In this document: piece by piece, positions 16,549 to 24,823 of the stretch
Layout: every line of letters starts with the position of its first letter
Position numbering within the stretch: the stretch's first letter is position 1
NCBI RefSeq assembly: GCF_009928685.1
Contig: NZ_WWEO01000031.1
Location: 1-42,627 of the forward strand
DNA length: 42,627 nucleotides
DNA from: Mucilaginibacter agri
GTDB taxonomy: Bacteria; Bacteroidota; Bacteroidia; Sphingobacteriales; Sphingobacteriaceae
Direction of reading: 5' to 3'
Notes under the pieces: model-generated
Seen by the model: the letters and a program-made list of their open reading frames with translations, nothing else
Database searches by the model: none
Told to the model about the DNA's origin: nothing
Program-made: the position numbers and the translations under genes

Positions 16549-17775
16549 TTAAAATGCTTCGCCGAGGTTAAGCATAAAGGCCGAGTAGCCCTTGCTAAAG
16601 CCATAGTCAAGCGCAATGTTGGTATTAGAACCCTTGTTAAATTTAAGCCTTAAACCACCACCCGCAGCCGGATGGATGTATTTAAATTGATGAGTTTCGG
16701 GCTCAGTTACCGAGGTGCTGTTGGCAAACAATACAAAACCTAACAGCCCACTTGGTAAAATATCACGGCGATATTCGGCCTCGAAGTAGGCCAGGCTTTG
16801 CCCACGATAACGGTTTTGCTGTATACCCCTGCCACTTCGATTGTAAAAATCCCATCCAATGCTTGGCAAATCAAGATAAGGAACGCCTTTGTCTAACGTT
16901 GTCCAATAATAGCTCCATAAGGCCAGCATATTTTGCTGTCGGGTATGGGTAAAAGGGATATACTTACGAACGTCGACATATAAGGATTGCCAGCTGGCAT
17001 TGCTACCCAGCATAGGTGTGTTATATCGATAAACAAGATTAGAATAGCAGCCTGGCAAAGGATTTAGTGAATTATTGCGGGTATCATACAGCAAATTCAT
17101 GGTGATGCCCGATGAAAAAGAATTGGCATTGCTTGTACCATACTTGTAACCGGTAAAATCTCTGAGGTTTTGAAATTGATCGTGCTGGGCATCTACATCA
17201 ACATGATAATCCATATTATAACCTAAGCCTGCGAAGAAATAGGGCGTTATGCGCTTAAGTGCGCTTTGATAAAAACGGATATATTTATAGTTAACATTGA
17301 TCTTATTGTCCTGCGCGGTCGCACCACCCAAGCCCCATGTGTACTGGGGATATACCAGGAAGCGCGTATCGCCCTGTATAAACCAATTATTGTTGCTGAA
17401 CCAGATGTTAGATCGTAGCGGCAACCCAAACCTGCCAGTGAAGTTAAAATAGGGTGTAAAGGTGACGGTTGAAATGTTAGTGTTCTCCCGATCGCCCATA
17501 TAAAAACCTGCGGTAGTGGAGGTGATTAAAGCTCGGCCGCCACCGGGTACTGCCGATGATATGGGTAGAAAAGAAAAGTATACGGTTTTCTTTGGCCCAC
17601 CATCGTCAAGGTGTTGAGAAGGCGAAACTTTAAAGAAGTTTTTAAATACACCAATAAGGTCTTGTTGTCCAACTGTATCGATCTCTTTTTGCGCCATACC
17701 AAATGAATTGCCGCTTTGCGCTTGCAATAAGTAAGGGAATAACACTAAAGAGAACCACAATACAATTTTCTTCAT
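16549..17775 (-). CDS. BamA/Omp85-like outer-membrane protein
   Basis: A 408-residue protein with signal peptide MKKIVLWFSLVLFPYLLQAQ. The rest resembles the C-terminal surface-antigen (Omp85) barrel. It has alternating aromatic strands, a GRGIQQNRYRGQSLAYFEAEYR segment matching the conserved R/G loop region of the family, and a C-terminal phenylalanine. It is too short to contain a full set of POTRA domains; only about 60 residues precede the first strands. Short Omp85 barrels of this kind are common in Bacteroidota, with unknown cargo. The gene may be read with the PCC-domain gene downstream. Confidence 0.85.
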   Translation of the reverse strand: MKKIVLWFSLVLFPYLLQAQSGNSFGMAQKEIDTVGQQDLIGVFKNFFKVSPSQHLDDGGPKKTVYFSFLPISSAVPGGGRALITSTTAGFYMGDRENTNISTVTFTPYFNFTGRFGLPLRSNIWFSNNNWFIQGDTRFLVYPQYTWGLGGATAQDNKINVNYKYIRFYQSALKRITPYFFAGLGYNMDYHVDVDAQHDQFQNLRDFTGYKYGTSNANSFSSGITMNLLYDTRNNSLNPLPGCYSNLVYRYNTPMLGSNASWQSLYVDVRKYIPFTHTRQQNMLALWSYYWTTLDKGVPYLDLPSIGWDFYNRSGRGIQQNRYRGQSLAYFEAEYRRDILPSGLLGFVLFANSTSVTEPETHQFKYIHPAAGGGLRLKFNKGSNTNIALDYGFSKGYSAFMLNLGEAF

Positions 17776-17901
17776 TCAGCACCAGCAGTTAGAAATGGTA
17801 ATTTAAGCAACTTATTACGAAAAGTCAGCCAAGTGTCAAAAAAATATTATTGTTGTTTCTGATCTTAAAAAATTAATGGAATCTTCATGGAAGCGATATT
17901 A

Positions 17902-17935
17902 AAAAGCCTTTGAATCAGGAAGGATCAAAGGCTTA
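17902..17935 (-). terminator. Intrinsic terminator of the glycine-zipper gene
   Basis: A 10-bp stem (AAGCCTTTGA, 17904-17913, with TCAAAGGCTT, 17925-17934) is followed on the minus strand by a T run. It lies about 20 bases beyond the stop codon of the gene ending at 17956. Confidence 0.75.
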
Positions 17936-17955
17936 TGCAGTAATGCTTTTAAATG

Positions 17956-18264
17956 TTAATTATGGTAGCGGTATTTGGCTTTGCGTACAAGCGTATGGTG
18001 CGCCCTCCAATTAGCCCGTTTTCTTTTTTCTACGTTTTTACGGTGCTCATTACCAATAATATAACCACCACCGGCACCGATAGCGCCACCAATTAATGCG
18101 CCGCCTACGCTATGGCCAATAAGGCCACCGGCAACAGCACCGCCGGCGCCGCCTATTATAGCGCCCTTACCCTGATCGCTAATTTTTTTATGTTGTGCCT
18201 GTATGTTGGTACTGCTCAAGAGTACGCTAAATATTAACCCTAAGCTAAAAACTATCTTTTTCAT
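17956..18264 (-). CDS. Small glycine-zipper membrane-associated protein
   Basis: A 102-residue protein with a signal peptide (about 1-23, ending NIQAQ) and a central glycine zipper at about residues 32-70 with repeated GGAxGGxxGG and GAxIGG units. A basic C-terminal tail (KRKRANWRAHH) follows. Glycine zippers pair helices in membranes, and such proteins are often stress-linked lipoprotein-like envelope proteins. No lipobox cysteine is present here. The exact role is unknown. It is a single-gene unit with its own terminator. Confidence 0.85.
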   Translation of the reverse strand: MKKIVFSLGLIFSVLLSSTNIQAQHKKISDQGKGAIIGGAGGAVAGGLIGHSVGGALIGGAIGAGGGYIIGNEHRKNVEKRKRANWRAHHTLVRKAKYRYHN

Positions 18265-18617
18265 AAGTATCTGAATAATTATATGCGACTATGATGCAAG
18301 TTTTAGGCCATGGCAAAAGAAATTGCTTTTTGTAAGAGCAAGATATGGCGCTTTCGGGGGTGTTTTGTGGATCTTAGGACTAATTTCCGCCATTTGCAAT
18401 AATCAAAGCGCGAAGGGGCGATAAGTGATAAAAATGTCCAAAATTAAGGGCACTATGATTATATTAATTTATATTCGGGTATTGCTTTGTAATAACTTAT
18501 AGTTAATTTTATAAACGCAATCCCCCTTGGTTGTTTAAGCCAGCGAATCCCTGACGTTTGGCAAACTCATACCATATTAAGTCACAAGTTGTCTCACTAC
18601 ACTTAAACCTTAAGTAT
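18265..18617. other. Long intergenic region between divergent genes
   Basis: About 350 bases separate the glycine-zipper gene (leftward) from the M15 peptidase gene (rightward). It must hold promoters for both, but I find no exact TAnnTTTG box in the useful direction. There is no clear hairpin, tRNA or supported small ORF. The frame of the peptidase gene remains open back to a TTG at 18558, but that extension does not look like a real N-terminus. Confidence 0.5.
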
Positions 18618-19400
18618 ATGCCTGCTCTACCACTTATTAAAATAAACAGCAATGGCCCAGCTGTAGAAATCTGGCAAGATTTTCTGATCGGCCGGGATCT
18701 GCTCGACGAGCCTTCTGACGGGATATTTGGTTCCGATACCTTGGCAGCGACGGTTGCTTTTCAAACAGAGGAAGGCTTGCATCCTGACGGTGTTGTGGGT
18801 AATAAGACCTACGGCGCAGCCATGATGCTCGGCTTCAATGGGGTAAACGACGATCGTACAGGTATCGAGGGTGCTAATTTCCCAGCTAAACCAGGTTTTC
18901 CACCGCTGGTGAACAATGCCGCCAGGCAAGCTATTTTTGGCACATTCACATTCGCTGCATCACCGCAAGCCGGGGATCCAGAGCACATTAAAATAACTAA
19001 TAGCTGGGCCCATGATAATATTATAATGGTGCCTATACCGCAATTGCAAGGTGTTAATGGGCAAACGCAAATTCAATTTCACAAGCTTGGTAAAGATCAA
19101 TTGATAAAATTATGGTCGGATTGGGCGGCCGCAAACCTATTGCACCTGATATTACGTTACGACGGATCTTATAACCCACGGTTTGTAAGGGGTAGCAAGA
19201 CAACATTAAGTAACCATGCATTTGGGTCGGCATTTGATATTAATGCCCAATGGAATGCGTTTGGAGCACAACCGGCTTTAGTTGGGCAAAAGGGCTCAGT
19301 GCGCGAACTCGTAGAAATAGCCAACAGTAATGGATTTTACTGGGGAGGTCATTTTACCAAGCAAGACGGGATGCACTTCGAGATAGCAGAACTACTCTGA
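18618..19400 (+). CDS. Peptidoglycan-binding domain plus M15 peptidase (VanY/endolysin-like)
   Basis: The ATG at 18618 gives 260 residues. The N-terminus (about 8-65) is a PG_binding_1 domain, with IKINSNGPAVEIWQDFL, DGIFGSDTLAATVAFQ and LHPDGVVGNKTY matching its repeats. The C-terminal part is a M15-type zinc D,D- or L,D-peptidase. It has H200 and D207 in SNHAFGSAFDIN and H253 in GMHFEI, the expected zinc ligands. It would cut peptide stems of peptidoglycan. No signal peptide is visible from this or the upstream TTG start, which is odd for a cell-wall enzyme and recalls phage endolysins, although no phage genes are nearby. Its 3' end is 7 bases from the convergent DUF3050 gene. Confidence 0.88.
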   Translation: MPALPLIKINSNGPAVEIWQDFLIGRDLLDEPSDGIFGSDTLAATVAFQTEEGLHPDGVVGNKTYGAAMMLGFNGVNDDRTGIEGANFPAKPGFPPLVNNAARQAIFGTFTFAASPQAGDPEHIKITNSWAHDNIIMVPIPQLQGVNGQTQIQFHKLGKDQLIKLWSDWAAANLLHLILRYDGSYNPRFVRGSKTTLSNHAFGSAFDINAQWNAFGAQPALVGQKGSVRELVEIANSNGFYWGGHFTKQDGMHFEIAELL

Positions 19401-19407
19401 CAGAGGT

Positions 19408-20199
19408 TTAGCTTGCTAAAGCTTCCTTGTTAACAGTAGCAAAAATGCTATCCCAAAGATCAATACGGGCTTGCAGGGCAGCTATTACAGAAGCTTCGGC
19501 TTCGATCCATTTACTATCGTCATCGCCGCAAAGTTCTGCTGTCATTTGGTAGGCCAGATGCGAATGGTGTTCGCCATCAACCTCAATGTGTCTTTCCAGA
19601 TAATATAAGAAAGCATCAACTTTACCAGGGAATTGTTCGCTGATTTCCTTCACCAGACTGATAAACATATCGGGAATCAGGTCTTCGCGGCCGAATGTGA
19701 ATACAGCAGCTTGGAGGTGTGGTTTGTTCGTATTGATAACCTCAAAGGTATGCTGCACAAAGTTGCGTGCAGAAACCGGGATATCGGCAATGATAAGTGC
19801 TTCATCAATAAATTTGCCGCTTGCCATTTCAAATAGCAGGTTATCAATAGCATTGTGATGTGCGCCCGCCTGCTCCATGGCTTTCAGGTAAAGTTCAAAG
19901 TGGCTGCTACGAACGCCATGCTCATCCACATCACTTTCTTCGCCGGTTACAATCTCGTTAATCAGATAACGGGTGTTGGCATTGCCAACCGGTATCCAAG
20001 GCAACTGAACGCAGGTAAGGCCTATTTGCAGGGATTTAAGCAACGACATAAAATCCCAAACGGCAAAAACGTGGTGCTGCATAAAAACATGCAAATCATC
20101 CAGCGAAGTAATTTGCTGATACAACGGGTGATTGGTCAGTTTTTCGCGAAACGGGATAATTGCTGTTTTAAGCTGCTCAATTCTTTGCTCTGGTGTCAT
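19408..20199 (-). CDS. DUF3050 family protein
   Basis: A protein of about 263 residues belonging to DUF3050, whose members have a heme-oxygenase/TenA-like all-helical fold. Family marks include [32 protein letters not shown] near the start, [10 protein letters not shown] in the middle and [15 protein letters not shown] near the end. Histidine and glutamate residues in these segments (HH, E-x-x, [11 protein letters not shown]) could form a di-iron site. The function is unknown. The frame extends three codons to a TTG (20208), but the ATG at 20197-20199 is preferred. Six bases upstream of this ATG is a near -7 box (AATATTTG), hinting at a very short or absent leader. Confidence 0.9.
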   Translation of the reverse strand: MTPEQRIEQLKTAIIPFREKLTNHPLYQQITSLDDLHVFMQHHVFAVWDFMSLLKSLQIGLTCVQLPWIPVGNANTRYLINEIVTGEESDVDEHGVRSSHFELYLKAMEQAGAHHNAIDNLLFEMASGKFIDEALIIADIPVSARNFVQHTFEVINTNKPHLQAAVFTFGREDLIPDMFISLVKEISEQFPGKVDAFLYYLERHIEVDGEHHSHLAYQMTAELCGDDDSKWIEAEASVIAALQARIDLWDSIFATVNKEALAS

Positions 20200-20237
20200 G
20201 TTGCTCAAATATTTGCCGCGAAAATAATAATTGAGCG

Positions 20238-20361
20238 TTAGTCAGTCGTCATTAAATAGTCATTAGTAATTAGTCATTTGCCATTTATTGATTGTATAAA
20301 AAGCTATGAAATTTAAAACAGTAGCATTGATCCCCAATTCCGTAAATGATCAATGACTAAG
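20238..20361. repeat. Inverted pair of TAGTCATT microrepeat arrays
   Basis: The left arm (20238-20280) contains GTCATTAAATAGTCATTAG and further TTAGTCATTT words. The right arm (20342-20361) reads AATGATCAATGACTAA, its reverse complement in kind. About 60 bases lie between the arms. The right arm contains the stop codon of fmt. A further copy of the same word array lies beyond the other end of fmt (21285-21323). Confidence 0.62.
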
Positions 20362-21277
20362 TTAATCTGACGCCTCTTAAAAACTCCTCAACACCCATAC
20401 GTTTCTTCCCCTCTAACTGAAGATCTTTTACGCTGATATAACCATCGGTGCAGGCAAATTTAAGATAGGTTTTATTATCCGTGCTAAACGAACCAGGTTC
20501 GGTATCAGGTGTCGCAGTCTCCTTAGTAGCTGTAAATATTTTCAACGTTTTACCATTCAATTCGGTAAATGCGGTAGGGTAGGGACTTAAACCGCGAATG
20601 AGGTTATATACCTGTTCAACGGGTTTATTCCAGTCTATCTTGCAGTCGTCTTTAAATATTTTAGGTGCATGTTTAAGCTCAATCCCTTCGAGTAAATGGT
20701 CTTGTGGCTGTGCGTTAAATTTATCGCTTTCCACCGCCTTAACAGTTTTAACCAATAGGCCAGCGCCTTTAATCATCAGTTTATCGTGTAAGTCGCCGGC
20801 TGTAAAATCTTCGGGAATGGATACTTTCTCCGTAAACAAAATGTTGCCAGTATCTATCTGTTGTTGCAACAAGAAGGTAGTTGCACCACTTTCTTTTTCA
20901 CCATTAATCACAGCCCAATTAATCGGAGCTGCGCCACGGTACTGCGGCAACAACGAAGCGTGTAAGTTAATGGTACCCTTGGGTGGCATATTCCAAACTA
21001 CTTCTGGCAACATGCGGAAAGCTACTACCACTTGCAGGTCGGCTTTTAAGTTTTGTAGTTCCTGCAAAAAATCAGGGTCTTTTAATTTCTCGGGCTGCAG
21101 CACCTTAATGTTATTAGCAAGTGCATATTTTTTCACTGCCGATTCGTTAAGCTTTTGTCCGCGGCCAGCCGGTTTATCTGGTGCTGTTATCACGGCAACT
21201 ATATCGCACCCTGCGTCTATCAGCGCATCTAAAGATGCTACTGCAAACTCAGGGGTGCCCATAAATATTATTCTCAT
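20357..21277 (-). CDS. fmt: Methionyl-tRNA formyltransferase
   Basis: This cytoplasmic enzyme formylates initiator Met-tRNA using 10-formyl-tetrahydrofolate. The 306-residue length is normal. The N-terminus MRIIFMGTPEFAVASL is diagnostic. The catalytic region NLHASLLPQYRGAAPINWAV contains the conserved asparagine and histidine and the SLLPxYRG loop, and the catalytic aspartate sits in QQIDTGNIL. The C-terminal tRNA-binding OB-like domain follows PKIFKDDCKIDW. The stop codon lies inside a TAGTCATT microrepeat array. ATG start at 21275-21277. Confidence 0.96.
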   Translation of the reverse strand: MRIIFMGTPEFAVASLDALIDAGCDIVAVITAPDKPAGRGQKLNESAVKKYALANNIKVLQPEKLKDPDFLQELQNLKADLQVVVAFRMLPEVVWNMPPKGTINLHASLLPQYRGAAPINWAVINGEKESGATTFLLQQQIDTGNILFTEKVSIPEDFTAGDLHDKLMIKGAGLLVKTVKAVESDKFNAQPQDHLLEGIELKHAPKIFKDDCKIDWNKPVEQVYNLIRGLSPYPTAFTELNGKTLKIFTATKETATPDTEPGSFSTDNKTYLKFACTDGYISVKDLQLEGKKRMGVEEFLRGVRLT

Positions 21278-21284
21278 TTCGTTT

Positions 21285-21323
21285 GATGATTAGTCATTGG
21301 TCTTACTCAATAGTCATTGTGAC
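21285..21323. repeat. TAGTCATT microrepeat array upstream of fmt
   Basis: Degenerate copies of TAGTCATTGG/TAGTCATTGTG start eight bases upstream of the fmt start codon. The same word occurs in the array at the 3' end of fmt, so the gene is bracketed by related arrays. Confidence 0.6.
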
Positions 21324-21335
21324 AATAAATCAAGC

Positions 21336-21420
21336 CGTCATTGCGAGGTACGAAGCAATCCCCGATTAAGAAATCCGCTCTGTGTAGTTTGGGATTGCTT
21401 CGCTGCCGCTCGCAATGACG
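21336..21420. repeat. Palindromic REP-like intergenic repeat
   Basis: The left arm CGTCATTGCGAGG...GAAGCAATCCC (21336-21362) is the imperfect reverse complement of the right arm TGGGATTGCTTCG...CTCGCAATGACG (21390-21420). The arms are separated by about 27 bases and form a strong hairpin. A half-decayed copy is at 3901. The end sequence CGTCATTGCGAG is of the type seen in dispersed palindromic repeats of Bacteroidota. No RAYT transposase gene is present in the window. It lies between fmt and the DUF1343 gene and could also act in transcription ending. Confidence 0.82.
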
Positions 21421-21433
21421 ATTTGTAGAAATT

Positions 21434-22681
21434 TTATTCGTACAACAAATATTTCTCTCTTTTTGCTTTAAAATCACTTAAAGCCGGCTCCCAACTCTGT
21501 CTGATTTCTTTTTCTGTTAAACCTTGTTCAATCTGCTTGCGCAAAGTATCAGTCCCGGCCAATTTGGTGAAATACGCATTAAAGAAATGGGTTTGATCCG
21601 GGTAGTTTTTATACATGGTAATCAGCCAGCTCAGGTTCAGTTTACCTGATCTTTTTAGTTGGTCGGTATCATAATTACGAAGGTCGATGCCGTAGCAAAG
21701 GCGGTCTTTGAGTGGCGGGTTATCGCTTTTTCCGGGGATGCTGACCGGGGTGAATGTAAATTTGTAAGTGCCCTTAAAACCTGGGTGACCAATCATAGTA
21801 AAAGGAAATTCAGTACCACGGCCCAGGCTCAAAGTTGTGCCCTCGAAAAAGCAAATACTTGGGTAAAGCAAAATAGATTGCTGCGTATTTAAGTTTGGTG
21901 AAGGGAATACCGGTAGTTTATACGCCATTTTGTGCGTATAGCTCGCTATTTTAATAATTTTTAGTTTACACTGAATGTGGTTCTTTAACCAACCCTCGCC
22001 ATTGATCATCTGGGCATATTCGCCAATGGTCATGCCATGCGAGACGGGGATAGGGTGCATGCCCACAAACGAGCGGAATGCAGTATCAAGTATCGGCCCA
22101 TCTACCAGGTAACCATTTGGATTCGGGCGATCGAGGATCATCAGTTCAACGTTTTGTTCGGCGCAGGCCTCCATTACGTAGTGCAGGGTGGATATATAGG
22201 TGTAGAAGCGAGTGCCTACATCCTGAATATCAAATATCATCAAGTCAATACCTTTCAGATCATCAACCGTAGGTTTGTAGTGTTTGCCATAAAGTGAAAT
22301 CACGGGTAGGCCGGTTTGGCTGTCAACCTCGTCATTAACCTTCGCGCCATTGCTACTGTTACCACGGAAACCATGCTCGGGGCCGAAAACCTTTTTAACA
22401 CTTACACCTAATTTTAATAAACTATCCGGACTTGGGGTTAGGTTTTTGCCAATAACCGATGTTTGGTTAACTACCATGCCAATGTTTTTCCCTTTCAGGT
22501 AACCAAGGTATTCGTCGGTTTGATCTGCACCCGGAATAGGGTTGCCGCTTATCGCCGCCGACGTGTGTTTATGCGATGATTTGTGACTGCTGCCACTACT
22601 GTGTTTGTGTTTTTTATGCTGGGCCGAGACGGTGGTGCCTAACAAGCCGAGCACAATTAGAAAGCTGCAAATTTTATTCAT
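21434..22681 (-). CDS. DUF1343 family protein, exo-beta-N-acetylmuramidase NamZ-like
   Basis: A 415-residue secreted protein. The signal peptide covers about residues 1-20 (cleavage after VSA), followed by a His/Lys/Ser-rich linker (HKKHKHSSGSSHKSSHKH). The DUF1343 core includes GMVNQTSV-like VVNQTS, FGPEHGFRG, LMIFDIQDVGTRFYTYISTL, ILDRPNPNG and LSLGRGTEFPF. NamZ of Tannerella, a characterised DUF1343 member, removes terminal N-acetylmuramic acid from peptidoglycan fragments. By family this one likely works in cell-wall recycling in the periplasm or outside the cell. The histidine-rich linker is unusual and might bind metal. Confidence 0.9.
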   Translation of the reverse strand: MNKICSFLIVLGLLGTTVSAQHKKHKHSSGSSHKSSHKHTSAAISGNPIPGADQTDEYLGYLKGKNIGMVVNQTSVIGKNLTPSPDSLLKLGVSVKKVFGPEHGFRGNSSNGAKVNDEVDSQTGLPVISLYGKHYKPTVDDLKGIDLMIFDIQDVGTRFYTYISTLHYVMEACAEQNVELMILDRPNPNGYLVDGPILDTAFRSFVGMHPIPVSHGMTIGEYAQMINGEGWLKNHIQCKLKIIKIASYTHKMAYKLPVFPSPNLNTQQSILLYPSICFFEGTTLSLGRGTEFPFTMIGHPGFKGTYKFTFTPVSIPGKSDNPPLKDRLCYGIDLRNYDTDQLKRSGKLNLSWLITMYKNYPDQTHFFNAYFTKLAGTDTLRKQIEQGLTEKEIRQSWEPALSDFKAKREKYLLYE

Positions 22682-22767
22682 AGGTTATGTAAGTAAAACA
22701 ATTGCTTTGTTGCTGCATTTAACTGCAAAAGCGCATATTTGCGAAAGTACAAAAAAATAAAACTGAC

Positions 22768-23988
22768 TTGAGTTTTTCATCATTCATAGCCGGCCGTATT
22801 TCTTTTAAATCAAAACGCACTTTCTCAAAGTTGATTGTGCGTATTGCCATTATTGGTATAATGCTTGGCTTAAGTGTAATGATCCTTTCTGTGGCCATTG
22901 TAAAAGGCTTTAAACAGGAGATTAAAGAGCGTATACGTGGTTTCTCCGGCGATATTCAAGTAATTAAGTTTGATAACAACAATTCGTACGAAAACTCTCC
23001 TTTTAGTAACGATCGCGAATTTTTGGGGCATGCCCAACAAAGTTTTAATATAGCCCGAGTAATGCCCTTTGCCAGTAAACCAGGCATCATTAAGGCTAAT
23101 GACGAAATAGAAGGCGTGGTATTGAAGGGCGTTGACAAAACCTACGACTGGCACTTTATGAAGAGCGTGCTGGAACAAGGCAATGTAATTGATTTTACTG
23201 ATTCGGTTAAAGCGACTAAGCAGATCCTGATATCGCGCTACATAGCTGATAGGGTAAAGCTAAAAGTTGGCGATGATATTATTATGTATTTTGTGCAGGA
23301 GCCTTTACGGTTTCGCAAATTTACCATCAAAGGCATTTTTAATACGGGGGTTGATGAGGTTGACAAAACCTATGTGATAGGTGATCTATCGCTTATTCGC
23401 AGGCTAAACAACTGGAATGCCGACGACGTGGGTGGGTTTGAAATACGGGTAAAAGATTTCGAACTGTTAGATCCTGCTTCTACCGCGTTAAACGATATAC
23501 TGCCGCCAAAGCTGCGCTCTTATACCATTAACGAAACTTATCCAACCATATTTGAGTGGTTGCAGTTGCTTGACGTAAATGCGCAGGTTATGTTGGTGCT
23601 GATGTTGGCCGTTGCGGTTATCAACATGATTTCGGCTCTGCTGATTATGATCTTAGAACGTACATCTATGATTGGGATGCTCAAGGCCTTTGGTGCTACT
23701 AACTGGGCCATTCAGCGCATATTTTTGTACAATGCTTGCTATCTAATTGGTTTAGGTTTGTTGCTGGGCAATGCTTTAGGTTTAGGTTTTGCCTGGTTTC
23801 AATCCTCAACCCATTTCTTAAAACTCGACCAGGCATCTTACTACATGAGGTTTGTACCCATAAGCCTTAACATTACTGATGTATTGCTGCTCAACGGCGG
23901 TACGTTGCTAATCTGTTTATTGGTGCTTATTGTACCATCAATGCTGGTAAGCCGTATTTCGCCGGTTAAAGCAATTAGATTTAAATAA
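22768..23988 (+). CDS. FtsX-like/LolE-type ABC transporter permease
   Basis: A 406-residue inner-membrane permease of the MacB/FtsX superfamily. Four membrane helices are visible: one near residues 25-50 (IAIIGIMLGLSVMILSVAIV), and three clustered in the last 140 residues. A large periplasmic domain lies between them. The arrangement and opening FIAGRISFKSKRTFSKLIVRIA match the LolC/E-type proteins of Bacteroidota, which move lipoproteins toward the outer membrane. No ATPase gene is adjacent. The start is TTG at 22768; the next ATG would remove most of the first helix, so the TTG is preferred. Its stop is only 3 bases from the convergent barrel gene. Confidence 0.9.
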   Translation: MSFSSFIAGRISFKSKRTFSKLIVRIAIIGIMLGLSVMILSVAIVKGFKQEIKERIRGFSGDIQVIKFDNNNSYENSPFSNDREFLGHAQQSFNIARVMPFASKPGIIKANDEIEGVVLKGVDKTYDWHFMKSVLEQGNVIDFTDSVKATKQILISRYIADRVKLKVGDDIIMYFVQEPLRFRKFTIKGIFNTGVDEVDKTYVIGDLSLIRRLNNWNADDVGGFEIRVKDFELLDPASTALNDILPPKLRSYTINETYPTIFEWLQLLDVNAQVMLVLMLAVAVINMISALLIMILERTSMIGMLKAFGATNWAIQRIFLYNACYLIGLGLLLGNALGLGFAWFQSSTHFLKLDQASYYMRFVPISLNITDVLLLNGGTLLICLLVLIVPSMLVSRISPVKAIRFK

Positions 23989-23991
23989 ATT

Positions 23992-24798
23992 TTAGTAAAA
24001 GCGGTACCCTAAACCAAAGCGGATTAACTGGCTATAGGCATGCATCTTTTGGGGACTGTAGGTATCGCCGGCTGTTGTGTATAGCACAGGTACTGCGTAA
24101 TAATCTTCATTTTTGATGTAATTGGTAAGTCCGTGGGCATAGCTTAGATTAAGACTGAATTTCTTATAACCGATTGCTACACCTCCCTTTAAACGGATAT
24201 CAGTTATTTTATCATCAACATGTCTGCTATAATGATTTTCTGGCTGGCCGGCGGCAGTGCTATAAATAGTTACAGATTGGCGGTTGGCAGTTTGAAATCC
24301 GAAATCAGCTCCGCCTGTAATATCGACGGTAACACTTTTGCGGCCTATGCGGTAACCGAAATAAGGATTGAGGTTAATAAACTGAGTGTTAACTTTTGCA
24401 GAGCCGTAACCAGTGCGGTACGAAGCAGCTATTAATGTAGAAGCAGTAGCGAGATAATCAATATAAATCGGGTAGCTAAGATCTTGCTTGCTATTCAGAA
24501 AATCATAGCCAGTCTGGAGCCCCATAATAAAGCCATTTTTGTAAATCATTTGCCCCTGAACATTTAATCCATAACTCGCGGTAAGTTTAGTGCCGTATGG
24601 GTTAGGTAGCGTAAACTGATTGTTGTACAAACCATAATAATATCCCGAATTACTGGCACTCGAACCCACGTAGTTGAAAAGGCCCGAGTTTACATTGGCC
24701 GAAAGTTCGAGCTTTTGGGCTACCGCTGTGCAGGTAAACATAGCGATGTAGAACAATAAGAAGAGAATGCGGTGAGATAATATAGTTAAGGTTTTCAT
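23992..24798 (-). CDS. Outer-membrane beta-barrel protein
   Basis: A 268-residue protein with signal peptide (residues 1-27, ending CTAVAQ) and about eight to ten amphipathic strands ending in the aromatic YRFY. It resembles the small PorT/OmpW-like barrels of Bacteroidota without a specific match. It lies 25 bases downstream of the anti-sigma/barrel fusion gene and in the same direction. It is probably the third gene of the sigma-factor operon and may be its output or its sensing partner. Confidence 0.85.
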   Translation of the reverse strand: MKTLTILSHRILFLLFYIAMFTCTAVAQKLELSANVNSGLFNYVGSSASNSGYYYGLYNNQFTLPNPYGTKLTASYGLNVQGQMIYKNGFIMGLQTGYDFLNSKQDLSYPIYIDYLATASTLIAASYRTGYGSAKVNTQFINLNPYFGYRIGRKSVTVDITGGADFGFQTANRQSVTIYSTAAGQPENHYSRHVDDKITDIRLKGGVAIGYKKFSLNLSYAHGLTNYIKNEDYYAVPVLYTTAGDTYSPQKMHAYSQLIRFGLGYRFY

Positions 24799-24823
24799 TG
24801 TGGTAAGGTTTAGGTTAATTTCT

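Noticed and set aside
12460..19400. A prophage or tailocin remnant suggested by the endolysin-like M15 gene
   Set aside because: No capsid, tail, integrase or holin-like genes are present around it, and the neighbours are ordinary envelope genes.
20598..21293. A 231-residue plus-strand ORF
   Set aside because: It is antisense to the well-supported fmt gene and has an unlikely Cys/Ser-rich composition.
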